From the NCBI GenBank assembly GCA_963933065.1, contig CAWVUB010000025.1, forward strand, positions 1 through 22,345: a DNA stretch of 22,345 bases. The letters run 5' to 3'. The position numbers and the translations under genes were made by a program. Source of the stretch: UBA9410 sp963933065. Its GTDB lineage: Bacteria; Actinomycetota; Acidimicrobiia; Acidimicrobiales; MedAcidi-G1. The notes under the pieces were generated by a model. It saw only the letters and a program-made list of their open reading frames with translations. It had not been told where the DNA came from and ran no database searches. Below, piece after piece: positions 7,606-15,471 of this stretch; positions within the stretch are counted from its first letter, which is position 1, and the number at the start of each line of letters is the position of its first letter.

Positions 7606-8291
7606 GGGGCTTCTCGCCTCCGGATTACCAGTCCAACCGGCACCGCCAGCGCAGCCAACAACACAGGTACACCTGCGATGGTGACAGGCACGGAGACCAA
7701 CGCTATGGCGCCACCTAGTAGTGCAGTGACCTGACCGGGGCGAGTCCGCAGGTGCGGAACGAGTAGAGCCACGAAAGCGGCCGGAAAGGCTGCGTCGAGA
7801 CCCAGAGCACCTGGGTTGTCTAAAGCACTGCCTGCCACCACTCCCAGTACTGTCCCAATATTCCAGAAGGCAAACAACCACAGTCCAGTGGTCCAGAAGG
7901 CCTCGCGGGCCATAACTGGATCGTCCTGAGCAGCCGCCATGGCCGCCGTCTCATCGATTACAAATTGGGCCGATAGTGCTCGACGGACGGGTCCACCCTG
8001 TAAGAGCGGGGCAACTGAGGGGCCATAGAGTCCGTTGCGGGCGCCGATCAGCAGTGCACCTCCCACTGCGGCGACAGATGTGCCTCCACCAGCCACCACC
8101 GACACCAGAGCGAACTGAGAAGCCCCAGTGAACGTGAGGATCGAGAGGGCGGAGGCCTGGCTGAGTCCCAGACCAGACGAGTCAGCAAAAACACCAAAGG
8201 TTACGCCGATCAGGCAGCAGGTCCCAGCCAAGAGAAAGCCGTCTCGCCGGTGAGCTGGCATTCTCCATGGCAAGATATGCGATCTATTCAT
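7602..8291 (-). CDS. azlC: AzlC-family branched-chain amino acid exporter subunit
   Basis: This is a 229-residue integral membrane protein. It carries the AzlC signature SILTFTGASQFALVSV in the second helix region, followed by GARNGLYGPSVAPLL and FVIDETAAMA, all in the usual family order. AzlC and AzlD together form a small amino acid exporter. I chose the ATG at 8291 (MNRSHILPW) because it overlaps the phosphatase stop as ATGA; an in-frame ATG at 8351 would intrude 60 bases into that gene. Its place at the tail of a steroid-degradation operon is unusual. The exported compound in this organism is unknown. Confidence 0.88.
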   Translation of the reverse strand: MNRSHILPWRMPAHRRDGFLLAGTCCLIGVTFGVFADSSGLGLSQASALSILTFTGASQFALVSVVAGGGTSVAAVGGALLIGARNGLYGPSVAPLLQGGPVRRALSAQFVIDETAAMAAAQDDPVMAREAFWTTGLWLFAFWNIGTVLGVVAGSALDNPGALGLDAAFPAAFVALLVPHLRTRPGQVTALLGGAIALVSVPVTIAGVPVLLAALAVPVGLVIRRREAP

Positions 8292-8806
8292 CGCGCAGGA
8301 CCAAGCCGTTCCACCAGTTTCTCGACTAGGTGGTCCAGCGTGGCTGCACAAACATCGAAGTCAGATTGATTGCCTGAAGCTGGGTCTAGGACCTCCTCCC
8401 ACTCGGCTACCTCCACTTCGGCCAAACGCAGCGCAGTGATCCGTTCTTTCAGGTCTGTGGTGTCACCCGTTGGGAGATCCCGGACCAAACGGACCAGCGA
8501 GGCAGTCCGTCCAGCCAGCGTTGGGTGGTGCCGCCGGATCCACGCCACGTGAGACGGCTCCATGGCCACCACTAGGTCCGCGTTCTCGTGAGAAGTACCA
8601 AATTGGTGACTGCGGTGGTTGGGGTCGCTTAGCCCGTGACCAGCCAACGCGTTGCGGGTGCGTTGGCTCATAGGTAGTCCCTCAATAACTAGTGTTCCTG
8701 CGCCGACGGCCCGCCAGTCCGATGCTCGATCAGCAAACATGGCACGAGCCATGACTGAACGCGCGGCATTGCCGGTGCACAGAAAACACACCGTGGGTCG
8801 AGTCAA
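8288..8806 (-). CDS. Low-molecular-weight protein tyrosine phosphatase family
   Basis: The 172-residue product belongs to the LMW tyrosine phosphatase / ArsC-like fold. The N-terminal P-loop CTGNAARS (residues 10-17) fits C-x5-R with C10 as nucleophile and R16 binding phosphate. The family's acid near the C-terminus is visible as D141-P142 in VLDPASG. The family removes phosphate from phosphotyrosine or, in the arsenate-reductase branch, reduces arsenate. The extra Cys residues needed by thioredoxin-linked arsenate reductases are not clearly placed, so a phosphatase is favoured. The start is TTG, with AGGA seven bases upstream, and it overlaps the thioesterase stop as TTGA. Its role in a steroid operon is unexplained. 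Confidence 0.85.
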   Translation of the reverse strand: MTRPTVCFLCTGNAARSVMARAMFADRASDWRAVGAGTLVIEGLPMSQRTRNALAGHGLSDPNHRSHQFGTSHENADLVVAMEPSHVAWIRRHHPTLAGRTASLVRLVRDLPTGDTTDLKERITALRLAEVEVAEWEEVLDPASGNQSDFDVCAATLDHLVEKLVERLGPAR

Positions 8807-9486
8807 CGGTTTTCCTGCACCCGACGAGCCACAACCACAAAGAGAGCTTCAGCCTCAGCGGTCACTATTGGGGTTCCTGTCTCCTTGGTCACACCGTTAT
8901 TGGAAGGAGCAAGGCAGCGAGCCCGGGCCACTAGGCGCCGGCCCGAATGGCTCACGATCCGGGCTTCGAACCGGAGGTCGACATCGAGGGGGGTAGGTTC
9001 TCGATATCGAATTGAAAGCCGAGCTGTGACTGTCGGACCGGCACCTACCAGCGACGGCACACCACTAAGCACATCGTCGAATAGGCCTGACAGATAGCCA
9101 CCGTGAAGACGTTCCGGCGGACCCTCGCGCAACCGGTCGCACCGGACCACACCAACCACAAATGGACCCTCAGTGTCAGACTCTGTGGTCACCACAAGCG
9201 GGGGCGCCAAAGGGTTGCGGCGACCTCGGAAAAGACTGTGATCTGTAGCCTCGGTGCGCAGTTGAAACTCCATATCGTCATCAATGTCCTCAAAAGGAAC
9301 TTCGTACCAACGATGACGCACCGGTCCCTCTAGAGCCTGACGCGCCTCGGCTACTCGTTGGCAAGCTAGGGCCAGACCCTTCGTATCCGCAGTCAACCGG
9401 TTCATCTCGGCCATAAGGGACCGGACCTCGTCGGCTAGTTCAATGCCGGCAGCCCGAAACGAATCATCCGCTAGTTGGTCCGTCAT
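8803..9486 (-). CDS. Hotdog-fold acyl-CoA thioesterase-like protein
   Basis: This 227-residue protein has a C-terminal hotdog domain of the PaaI/4HBT type. HGGYLSGLFDDVLSG (128-142) is the family's substrate helix with an acidic catalytic candidate (D137 or D138), and the strand TARLSIRYREPTPLD (154-168) follows it. The N-terminal 60 residues form a charged, helix-prone stretch. Such enzymes hydrolyse acyl-CoA thioesters. In this operon it may release CoA from dead-end steroid-derived acyl-CoAs, which is inference. It overlaps both neighbours by four bases (ATGA at 9483-9486 with the dehydrogenase, TTGA at 8803-8806 with the phosphatase), so it is clearly translated with them. Confidence 0.82.
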   Translation of the reverse strand: MTDQLADDSFRAAGIELADEVRSLMAEMNRLTADTKGLALACQRVAEARQALEGPVRHRWYEVPFEDIDDDMEFQLRTEATDHSLFRGRRNPLAPPLVVTTESDTEGPFVVGVVRCDRLREGPPERLHGGYLSGLFDDVLSGVPSLVGAGPTVTARLSIRYREPTPLDVDLRFEARIVSHSGRRLVARARCLAPSNNGVTKETGTPIVTAEAEALFVVVARRVQENR

Positions 9487-10547
9487 GCTTCTACGAGACC
9501 CAGACCGTTCGCCACACGGAGTCGGTGTCGACGGGCATCACCCCAAGACGCCGACAGGGCCCAACCTCGCTTCAGCCAGAGTTGTAGGTCATGTTCAATC
9601 GTGTAGCCAATGGCGCCATGGCACTGCAACGCCGAGCGGCATCCCAGGTCCACAGCATCCGATGCTAGAGCTTTGGCCATCGACACCACGACCGACGGAC
9701 CTACATCGATCGCTTCCGGCGGCACCGTGCCCTCTGGCGCCCGACCAGTGGCCAACGACCAGGCTGCTGCATGCACCATGGGACGAGCAAACTCTATGGC
9801 GATAGCCAAATTGGAGCAATGGTGTTTCACGGCCTGGTTCACCCCAACTGGCCGACCAAACTGCTCGCGCTCCGACACGTAAGCCACCGTGAGGTCGAGG
9901 AGCCGCTGGGCCACCCCTACGGCTTGGGCAGCCGCTGCCCACGCCCCGTGGTTCCAAAGGGCGACGACTGCTGAAGGATCTGTTGACACTAATGTTTCCG
10001 AGGAAGTGGTCGCCTCAACCCGAGCCAACCGACGTGACCCATCGACACTGACCTGGGCAACGGTTGACAGCGCTGCTGCTGGAACAGCGTGCAGAGTGTT
10101 GTCTATTGCTAGCACCACTAAATCCGCCCGCTCAGCGGCTAGGACCAGCGGCCGAGAGGGATCACCGGCTGGCGACCCTGCGGTGAGTACCGCTGAGCCG
10201 TCAGCGGCTCGGCTCAACCATTCCTCTTGGATAGCAGTGGAAGCCATATCCCGAAGTAAAGGCACCGCTACCGCCGAGTGTTCAGCAACCGGTTCAGGGC
10301 AGGCAGTCCGACCGAGTTCCTCCAGCATCAGGACTTGGTCAACCTGACCCATCCCAAGGCCCCCATAGTCTTCTGGAACAAGCAGACCTAGCACTCCAGT
10401 ATCGGCGAGTACCTCCCAGAGCCCATGCACCGCGCCAGATGCATCGTGCCACGATGCCCGTACGGCATCTGGTGTACAAGAACTGTCGAGGATTTCCCGA
10501 AGTGTCTCGGCAAAGAGAACACTTTCCTCATCAAGTATGAAGTTCAT
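9483..10547 (-). CDS. Acyl-CoA dehydrogenase subunit (FadE-like)
   Basis: The product has 354 residues with the acyl-CoA dehydrogenase fold. The N-terminal helices include LLVPEDYGGLGMG (55-67). The C-terminal half has SEREQFGRPVGVNQAVKH (225-242) and HGAIGYTIEHDLQLWLKR (310-327). The middle beta domain lacks the FAD-contacting SEPxxGSD motif that its upstream neighbour has, which suggests it works as one half of an alpha2-beta2 enzyme of the kind known for mycobacterial steroid side-chain and ring FadE pairs. I chose ATG 10547 over an upstream in-frame start (10670) because AGAGGGAG precedes it and the longer version would invade the neighbouring gene. It sits 14 bases after that gene. Confidence 0.88.
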   Translation of the reverse strand: MNFILDEESVLFAETLREILDSSCTPDAVRASWHDASGAVHGLWEVLADTGVLGLLVPEDYGGLGMGQVDQVLMLEELGRTACPEPVAEHSAVAVPLLRDMASTAIQEEWLSRAADGSAVLTAGSPAGDPSRPLVLAAERADLVVLAIDNTLHAVPAAALSTVAQVSVDGSRRLARVEATTSSETLVSTDPSAVVALWNHGAWAAAAQAVGVAQRLLDLTVAYVSEREQFGRPVGVNQAVKHHCSNLAIAIEFARPMVHAAAWSLATGRAPEGTVPPEAIDVGPSVVVSMAKALASDAVDLGCRSALQCHGAIGYTIEHDLQLWLKRGWALSASWGDARRHRLRVANGLGLVEA

Positions 10548-10561
10548 TTTCCGATCTCCCT

Positions 10562-11716
10562 CTATCTTTTCGGGAGTCCGAGCACCCGCTCGGCGATGAT
10601 GTTGCGCTGGATCTCGTTGGTACCTGCGTAAATGGGTCCTGAGAGGCTGAATAGGTACTCCGCCATCCAAGTTGATCCAAGTGGCGAGTCAACCAGTTCG
10701 GCATCTTCACCTAGTAGACGGAGTGCCGTAGCGTGCAATTCAACGTCAAGTTCAGACCAGAAGACCTTGCCTAGCGACGAGGCCGCACCTAGCTCGCCGC
10801 CAGCCGAAAGGCGAGCGGCGCTCTGGTAGGTCTGCCAGCGGTAGGCCTGTGCTCCAGTCCATGCACGAACTACTTCATCAAGTAAGTCGCTATCAGCGGA
10901 ACCCGCATTCACGAGCTCGCGGTAGAGCTCCGCTAGGCGGTCTGCAGCGGCCAAGAATCGGCCAGGCGCTCGGAGGTTCAGGCCCCGCTCACTAGACGCT
11001 GTTGCCATCGCGACATTCCAACCGTCCCCCTCTAATCCTAAAAGATTTGACTCGTGCACCCGACACCCATCGAAGAACAGTTCGGCGAACGCTGGCTCGC
11101 CATCGAGACGACCAACCGGACGTCTCTCAAGGCCCTCCACATCAGCGGGTACCAATAGATACGAGAGACCCCGGTGGCGCTGAGAATCAGGGTCAGTTCG
11201 GACAATGCAGAAGATCCAGTCAGCCCACGCCCCACGCGAACACCAGCTCTTCTGGCCATCAAGTACGAACCACTCGCCATGACGGCTGCCCTTGGTTGAA
11301 ATCGACGCTAGGTCGCTACCGGAGTCGGGCTCAGACCAACCTTGGGCCCATATCTCCTCGCCAGAGGCCATACGAGGCAGGAAGCGTTCTTGCTGGGTTT
11401 CTGTTCCGAAGGCGTAGAGAGTGGGCCCAAGCAAGCTAATCCCGTTGGTATTTACCCGCCCCGGCGCACCCGATTGGTAATACTCCTCCTCGAACAGCAA
11501 CCATTCCACGAGGCCAACGGATCGGCCACCGTATGCCTCGGGCCACGCCACCACTGACCACCGGGCATCATGCAACACTCCCTCCCACTCCCGGTGGCTT
11601 TCAAAGCCCTCCGGTGTATCCATGGGTGGTAAAGGCTCGGCTGGGATGTTCTCTGCCAGCCAGTTCCTGGCCTCGTCTCGAAAGGCCAGTTGCTCGTTGG
11701 TGAACTCGAGGTTCAT
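10562..11716 (-). CDS. Acyl-CoA dehydrogenase (FadE30-like)
   Basis: This is a 384-residue flavoprotein that would introduce a double bond next to a CoA thioester. Motifs are WPEAYGGRS (58-66), GWSEPDSGSDLAS (126-138) contacting FAD and substrate, and IYAGTNEIQRNIIAERVLG (362-380) in the C-terminal helices. SSERG (241-245) has the glutamate position seen in the catalytic subunits of some paired dehydrogenases. The overall pattern, including the NIIAERVLGLP end, resembles FadE30-type enzymes of the cholesterol ring pathway; exact equivalence is inference. ATG 11716 has GGAGAG eight bases upstream. A GTG three codons earlier (11725) would overlap the ipdC stop. It is followed directly by a second, complementary dehydrogenase. 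Confidence 0.9.
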   Translation of the reverse strand: MNLEFTNEQLAFRDEARNWLAENIPAEPLPPMDTPEGFESHREWEGVLHDARWSVVAWPEAYGGRSVGLVEWLLFEEEYYQSGAPGRVNTNGISLLGPTLYAFGTETQQERFLPRMASGEEIWAQGWSEPDSGSDLASISTKGSRHGEWFVLDGQKSWCSRGAWADWIFCIVRTDPDSQRHRGLSYLLVPADVEGLERRPVGRLDGEPAFAELFFDGCRVHESNLLGLEGDGWNVAMATASSERGLNLRAPGRFLAAADRLAELYRELVNAGSADSDLLDEVVRAWTGAQAYRWQTYQSAARLSAGGELGAASSLGKVFWSELDVELHATALRLLGEDAELVDSPLGSTWMAEYLFSLSGPIYAGTNEIQRNIIAERVLGLPKR

Positions 11717-11721
11717 GGTGG

Positions 11722-12822
11722 TCACTCTCCTGCGGGAGGGACCACCGGGCCGCAGACGCGATCTAGGGCAGCGGAGGCCTCAGTCACCGTCCGGGCGATC
11801 AGTTCGGCACATGTGGGGAGTTCAGCGATGACTCCCACACCTTGGCCCGTTGGGAGAATCCCCACTTGAGAACGCCCTTCAACCAAGGTTGCTCGAGTCA
11901 GCATGGGAGCGTTGGCTGCCATGGCTACTTGGCTCCAGCTCATCTCCGAAGAGCGCTTCATGCGAAAACCCTCTGCCACAAGTTCACTTAGCGGTGTTGA
12001 CGTCATACTGCGGAACCGCAGTGCGTTAGCAACTGCCCGGGGAAATCGAAGCAGCCGAGAGTCTTCGAGTCGGGTCACCACATTGGTCGCCACCACCCGT
12101 TGTGGAGCACCGTCGACAGCCCGGGTAACCACCGTTCCGGTTACCGGCGTGGCTAGGTATACCGACTTGATGTCATCAGGAACATCACTGTCGGCTGTCA
12201 GCAAGAACCGGGTGCCCATAGCTACTGCGTCAGCCCCCCACGCAAGAGCAGCGGCTAAGCCACGCCCATCGGTAAAGCCACCAGCGGCTACGACACCTAC
12301 CCCACTTCCCGATAGGGCATCTAGGACTTGGGGAACGAGAATTGAAGTCGGAACCAGTCCAGTATGGCCGCCACCTTCGGCACCCTGAGCGATCACAGCA
12401 TCCACGCCCCACTCAGCGACCTTTTCCGCGTGTCGGGCCGCTCCGATAGTTGGAATAACGACCACCCCAACTTCCTTCAGGCGCTCCACGATGGCCTGAC
12501 TCGGCGCTTGGGCAAACGAGGCGACCCGCACGCCGGCAGTAATCAAGTGATCGACTCGACGGTCCACATCGGCACTATCAGTTCGTAGATTGACTCCGAA
12601 CGGGGCATCAGTCGCTGCTTGAACCTCAGCAATAGCGGCCACCATCTGATCGAAGGTCATTGGAGCCGCAGCAATGATTCCCAGGCCACCGGCTGCCGCT
12701 GTGGCAGCGGTCAATCGAGAACCAGCCACCCAGCCCATACCTGTTTGGACAATCGGATACCGGATCCCAACCAGACCACAGAACTCGGTCTGGAGGCGCG
12801 GGTCATCGGGAGTTGGGGTCAC
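11722..12822 (-). CDS. ipdC: Flavin-dependent oxidoreductase, nitronate monooxygenase fold (IpdC-like)
   Basis: The 366-residue TIM-barrel flavoprotein belongs to the nitronate monooxygenase / 2-nitropropane dioxygenase family. It has YPIVQTGMGWVAG (22-34), AQGAEGGGHTG (145-155), AAGGFTDGRG (179-188) binding FMN phosphate and MGTRFL (202-207). In mycobacteria IpdC (Rv3553) has this fold and lies next to ipdA and ipdB, where it acts on the ring-bearing CoA intermediate before ring D opening. The same gene order here makes IpdC the best call, although family members otherwise range widely in substrate. The GTG start lies three bases after the ipdB stop, with only a weak ribosome site, so it is likely coupled to ipdB. 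Confidence 0.82.
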   Translation of the reverse strand: MTPTPDDPRLQTEFCGLVGIRYPIVQTGMGWVAGSRLTAATAAAGGLGIIAAAPMTFDQMVAAIAEVQAATDAPFGVNLRTDSADVDRRVDHLITAGVRVASFAQAPSQAIVERLKEVGVVVIPTIGAARHAEKVAEWGVDAVIAQGAEGGGHTGLVPTSILVPQVLDALSGSGVGVVAAGGFTDGRGLAAALAWGADAVAMGTRFLLTADSDVPDDIKSVYLATPVTGTVVTRAVDGAPQRVVATNVVTRLEDSRLLRFPRAVANALRFRSMTSTPLSELVAEGFRMKRSSEMSWSQVAMAANAPMLTRATLVEGRSQVGILPTGQGVGVIAELPTCAELIARTVTEASAALDRVCGPVVPPAGE

Positions 12823-12825
12823 TAG

Positions 12826-13629
12826 TCAGCCGCCAAACTCGGCCTTGCGCAGGCCCTGGGGGTCAAGCACTTCGCGAATGAGATGAAGTTCTTCCAACGT
12901 TGGCAGTCGGCTTTCGGGCACTTCATCAGGTAGGTCTAATGCGAAGCCAGTTGCCTTGACCACCTCATCAACGGTCACCCCAGGATGCACTGAACGGAGG
13001 CGCATTCTCCGAGGAGTATCAGGTTCACCAGGATTCTCGAAGTCCAACACCGCCAGGTTGGACACCACCCGTCGGATCTCATGGTTAGCTCGGATGAACG
13101 CTGACAGTGGAGCTACCCGGTCGTAACCAGGACCGGAGACTAAGTCAACGGTGGCCACAAAGGACCGGGTCGAGTGATTGGGTATCCAGTAGGTCGTGAC
13201 GTGGTTTGTCAGATTGCCAGGTGCCCCGCGTAGACCCAACAATTGGGCCTTGGGGCGACGCCAATCACCGATGGCCGCGAGGTTCTGGTTGCCGTGGGCG
13301 TCGATCTGACTGGCTCCCATAACGATGTGACGACGGCCCGACCAGACCACGTCAAACACGTCTCGGTAGGGCATCCAAGCTTCAACTAGACGCTCCGCGT
13401 CGTCGTCACCCACTGGCAGGGTGTTTGCAGCTAGCACCGCTACCGCGTCGGTCACAACCATTGTCGGTTCGAAGGTGGCCCGAGCTAGGCGCCCGCCGAT
13501 TATTGGTGTGGTGCCGATCGGATTGCAGAGGATCTCACCGTCGCCGCGAAATGCCTCGGCGATAGCTACCACACAAACTTCGTCTCTAGTGGCCGGAAAA
13601 TCAGTCGGGCGATTCATTACCTCAGGCAC
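12826..13629 (-). CDS. ipdB: Steroid ring-cleaving hydrolase, beta subunit (IpdB-like, CoA-transferase fold)
   Basis: This 267-residue protein has the class I CoA-transferase fold. Motifs are GGRLARATFEP (45-55), GRRHIVMGASQIDAHGNQN (98-116), LRGAPGN (133-139) and NHVTTYW (142-148). The wording closely follows mycobacterial IpdB (Rv3552), which pairs with IpdA to hydrolyse the last carbocyclic ring of cholesterol (COCHEA-CoA) rather than to move CoA. It lies directly after ipdA, overlapping it by eight bases if the GTG at 13629 is used. An ATG at 13617 would begin four bases after the ipdA stop, but its upstream GAGG is too close. Either start leaves the domain intact. Confidence 0.9.
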   Translation of the reverse strand: MPEVMNRPTDFPATRDEVCVVAIAEAFRGDGEILCNPIGTTPIIGGRLARATFEPTMVVTDAVAVLAANTLPVGDDDAERLVEAWMPYRDVFDVVWSGRRHIVMGASQIDAHGNQNLAAIGDWRRPKAQLLGLRGAPGNLTNHVTTYWIPNHSTRSFVATVDLVSGPGYDRVAPLSAFIRANHEIRRVVSNLAVLDFENPGEPDTPRRMRLRSVHPGVTVDEVVKATGFALDLPDEVPESRLPTLEELHLIREVLDPQGLRKAEFGG

Positions 13630-14545
13630 TCTTCCCCGCTTCAGAATCGAGTCTCTCTAGGTACTCGGTGTGGCTCGGGGCCTCTAGCCAGCGATCCACA
13701 AAGACCTTCCAAGCATCAGGGTCCTTCGCTGTAGCAGCGTAGGTTCGTTGGAAGGCTTCATCGCGTCCGTAGTCGGGCGGACACTCCGTGAAATGGGCTC
13801 CCCGTGGTGACTCCACCACTCCATCCACAAAGATCCGGGGAATCTTGATGGTGTGAAGCGAACCCTCGTCAAGCAATTCGCCGGTCTCAACTACCTTCTC
13901 ACAAGAAAGGTAAGTGGCTGATGCCGCTTTAGCGAACAGGTCATCGAAATAGAGATCAGGGCCCAGAAACTGGCCATTGCCCGCTGAGTCGGCTCGGTTC
14001 ATGTGAACCAGCGAAGCGTCTAATTGAAAGGCAGGGATGGCCACCAACTCTTCGTAGGCCCCATCGGCGTCCGGATACGGCGAGGTAACGGTCGCTAGGT
14101 CGGGGTTCATGAGCAACATGTCGCTACCTAAACCCGCTCGGGTCGGGTAGAAGGGCACCCGGTGTGCACCAGCCAGTAGCCCTAAATAGAAGGCTCCCTC
14201 GTCCAACTCGGTGACTTCGATGCTTCCTTGTTGGCGGGCCTGCCGGAAGTGTGGTTCCAGCGGGATGGAGTCCAGCGAGACGAAGCCATATACCGCTCGG
14301 CGGACCTTGCCAAGCGCTGAGAGGATTCCAACTTCAGGGCCGCCGTAGCAGACGATAGTCAGATCAGTCAGCTCGCTACGGGCGATTGCCCGAACGAGAG
14401 ACATTGGCTTACGGCGCGAACCCCAACCTCCGATCCCGATGGTCATGCCGCTAGACAATTGAGCAATGACATCGTCTTCGCTCATTCGCTTGTCCGGACG
14501 ACCATCGGGTATCGGAAGCGTCGAAGAGCCGTATGGAGAGATCAC
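13622..14545 (-). CDS. ipdA: Steroid ring-cleaving hydrolase, alpha subunit (IpdA-like, CoA-transferase fold)
   Basis: With IpdB this subunit is expected to open the last steroid ring as its CoA thioester. The match to mycobacterial IpdA (Rv3551) is strong over the whole length: MTIGIGGWGSRRKPMSLVRA near the N-terminus, CYGGPEVGIL, YGFVSLDS, TELDEGAF with the DEG glutamate likely at the catalytic position, and YGRDEAFQ near the end. Lack of a typical CoA-transferase active site fits the hydrolase role. Two GTG codons are adjacent (14548 and 14545). I chose the second because TACCGT lies exactly seven bases before it, implying a leaderless message; there is no usable ribosome site. It is the first gene of the nine-gene operon. 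Confidence 0.9.
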   Translation of the reverse strand: MISPYGSSTLPIPDGRPDKRMSEDDVIAQLSSGMTIGIGGWGSRRKPMSLVRAIARSELTDLTIVCYGGPEVGILSALGKVRRAVYGFVSLDSIPLEPHFRQARQQGSIEVTELDEGAFYLGLLAGAHRVPFYPTRAGLGSDMLLMNPDLATVTSPYPDADGAYEELVAIPAFQLDASLVHMNRADSAGNGQFLGPDLYFDDLFAKAASATYLSCEKVVETGELLDEGSLHTIKIPRIFVDGVVESPRGAHFTECPPDYGRDEAFQRTYAATAKDPDAWKVFVDRWLEAPSHTEYLERLDSEAGKSA

Positions 14546-14552
14546 CACTCCA

Positions 14553-14558
14553 ACGGTA
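14553..14558 (-). promoter_or_regulatory. -10 box of the ipdA operon
   Basis: The minus-strand hexamer TACCGT is followed by seven bases and the GTG at 14545. No good -35 hexamer is seen; the 15-bp palindrome at 14584-14598 lies just upstream of where it would be. This is consistent with transcription that needs, or is blocked by, a bound regulator. Confidence 0.6.
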
Positions 14559-14583
14559 GACGAGGCAGACCGCTGGGGAAACC

Positions 14584-14598
14584 CTGACGGTCCGTCAG
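14584..14598. promoter_or_regulatory. Operator-like palindrome between ipdA and the divergent SDR
   Basis: CTGACGGTCCGTCAG is a perfect 7-bp inverted repeat around a single base. Its centre (14591) is 46 bases from the ipdA start codon and 51 from the start of the divergent SDR, so one bound dimer could act on both promoters. A second copy with one changed base in the palindrome and conserved flanks lies at 18869-18883. The size suggests a TetR-type regulator. It does not match the mycobacterial KstR2 or KstR motifs as I know them. Confidence 0.7.
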
Positions 14599-14628
14599 AT
14601 TGTGTGATCGGTCACCTCTGCAGTGGGT

Positions 14629-14634
14629 TAGCGT
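14629..14634 (+). promoter_or_regulatory. -10 box of the divergent SDR gene
   Basis: TAGCGT is followed by seven bases and a GTG start codon (14642), with no ribosome site, implying a leaderless transcript. The palindromic operator lies about 30 bases upstream. Confidence 0.6.
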
Positions 14635-14641
14635 GCGCTGC

Positions 14642-15445
14642 GTGAGCGCTAATCCTCCACTCGCCAACCCTCTCGACTTCACTGGACGATCGGTGGTGGT
14701 GACCGGCGGGTCTCGTGGGCTTGGACGGGTTATAACCACCACGTTCCTGGACGCCGGCGCCGAGGTAATGACATGCGCTCGCAATTTGCCCGACCAACCC
14801 GTCACTTCAACCGACGGGTCCAGCGAGGCCGGCTTCGTTGTTGCTGATGTACGTGACCCTGAGCAAGTAGACGCCGTTGTGGCCGCCACCATCGAGCGAT
14901 ACGGGCGGATCGACATTTTGGTGAACAACGCAGGGGGAGCCCCACCGGCTAACTCCGCCGACGTTTCGCCCCGCTTCAACGAAAAGATCATCGCCCTTAA
15001 CCTCACAGCCCCTATGACGTTCTGCCAAGCCGTGTACCCCACCATGTCCACCCAAGATGGTGGTGGGGTGATCATCAACATCTCGTCCGTCAGCGGAACC
15101 CGACCCAACCCACGCGGTGTGGCCTACGGGGCGGCAAAGGCCGGCCTTGAGAATATGACCCGGACGCTGGCCCACGAGTGGGGTCCAGATATCCGCGTCA
15201 TAGCGGTAACCGTTGGCATGATCATTACGGACGTGGCCCATGCCTTCTATGGCGATGCGGACAGACAGGCACGTGTCGCTGCCAACTTGCCTGCAGGCCG
15301 GCTTGGGCAGCCAGCCGACGTGTCCGACATGTGCCTCGTCCTAGCCTCGCCTCTAGCCCGATGGGTCACCGGGACCTGTGTGGAAGTTCACGGTGGGGGC
15401 GAAGGACCGGCGTACTTAGACACAGCGGGCGATGACGGCGCCTGA
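14642..15445 (+). CDS. Short-chain dehydrogenase/reductase in the steroid cluster
   Basis: The classical SDR has 267 residues. It shows the cofactor loop TGGSRGLG (21-28), NNAG (95-98), the catalytic serine S148/S149, and Y162-K166 in AYGAAKAG. A segment after the NNAG (GAPPANSADVSP) and the C-terminal HGGGEGP are unlike a FabG. They recall an SDR encoded next to echA20 and ipdAB in mycobacteria (Rv3549c-like), an assignment from memory and not certain. It probably oxidises or reduces a hydroxyl/keto group on a steroid-derived acyl-CoA. I chose the GTG at 14642 because TAGCGT lies seven bases before it; an in-frame ATG at 14600 would put the start inside the promoter. It is divergent from ipdA and shares its operator. 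Confidence 0.87.
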   Translation: MSANPPLANPLDFTGRSVVVTGGSRGLGRVITTTFLDAGAEVMTCARNLPDQPVTSTDGSSEAGFVVADVRDPEQVDAVVAATIERYGRIDILVNNAGGAPPANSADVSPRFNEKIIALNLTAPMTFCQAVYPTMSTQDGGGVIINISSVSGTRPNPRGVAYGAAKAGLENMTRTLAHEWGPDIRVIAVTVGMIITDVAHAFYGDADRQARVAANLPAGRLGQPADVSDMCLVLASPLARWVTGTCVEVHGGGEGPAYLDTAGDDGA

Positions 15446-15471
15446 GCGCCAGTTCATCTATTTGTCGACCT

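Noticed and set aside
9595..9957. 120-codon frame inside the second acyl-CoA dehydrogenase gene
   Set aside because: It is a shifted frame of the same strand and its product is low-complexity Arg/Gly-rich text.
14542..15108. 188-codon open frame on the minus strand opposite the SDR gene
   Set aside because: It runs opposite the conserved SDR motifs and across the operator and both promoters; no domain is visible.
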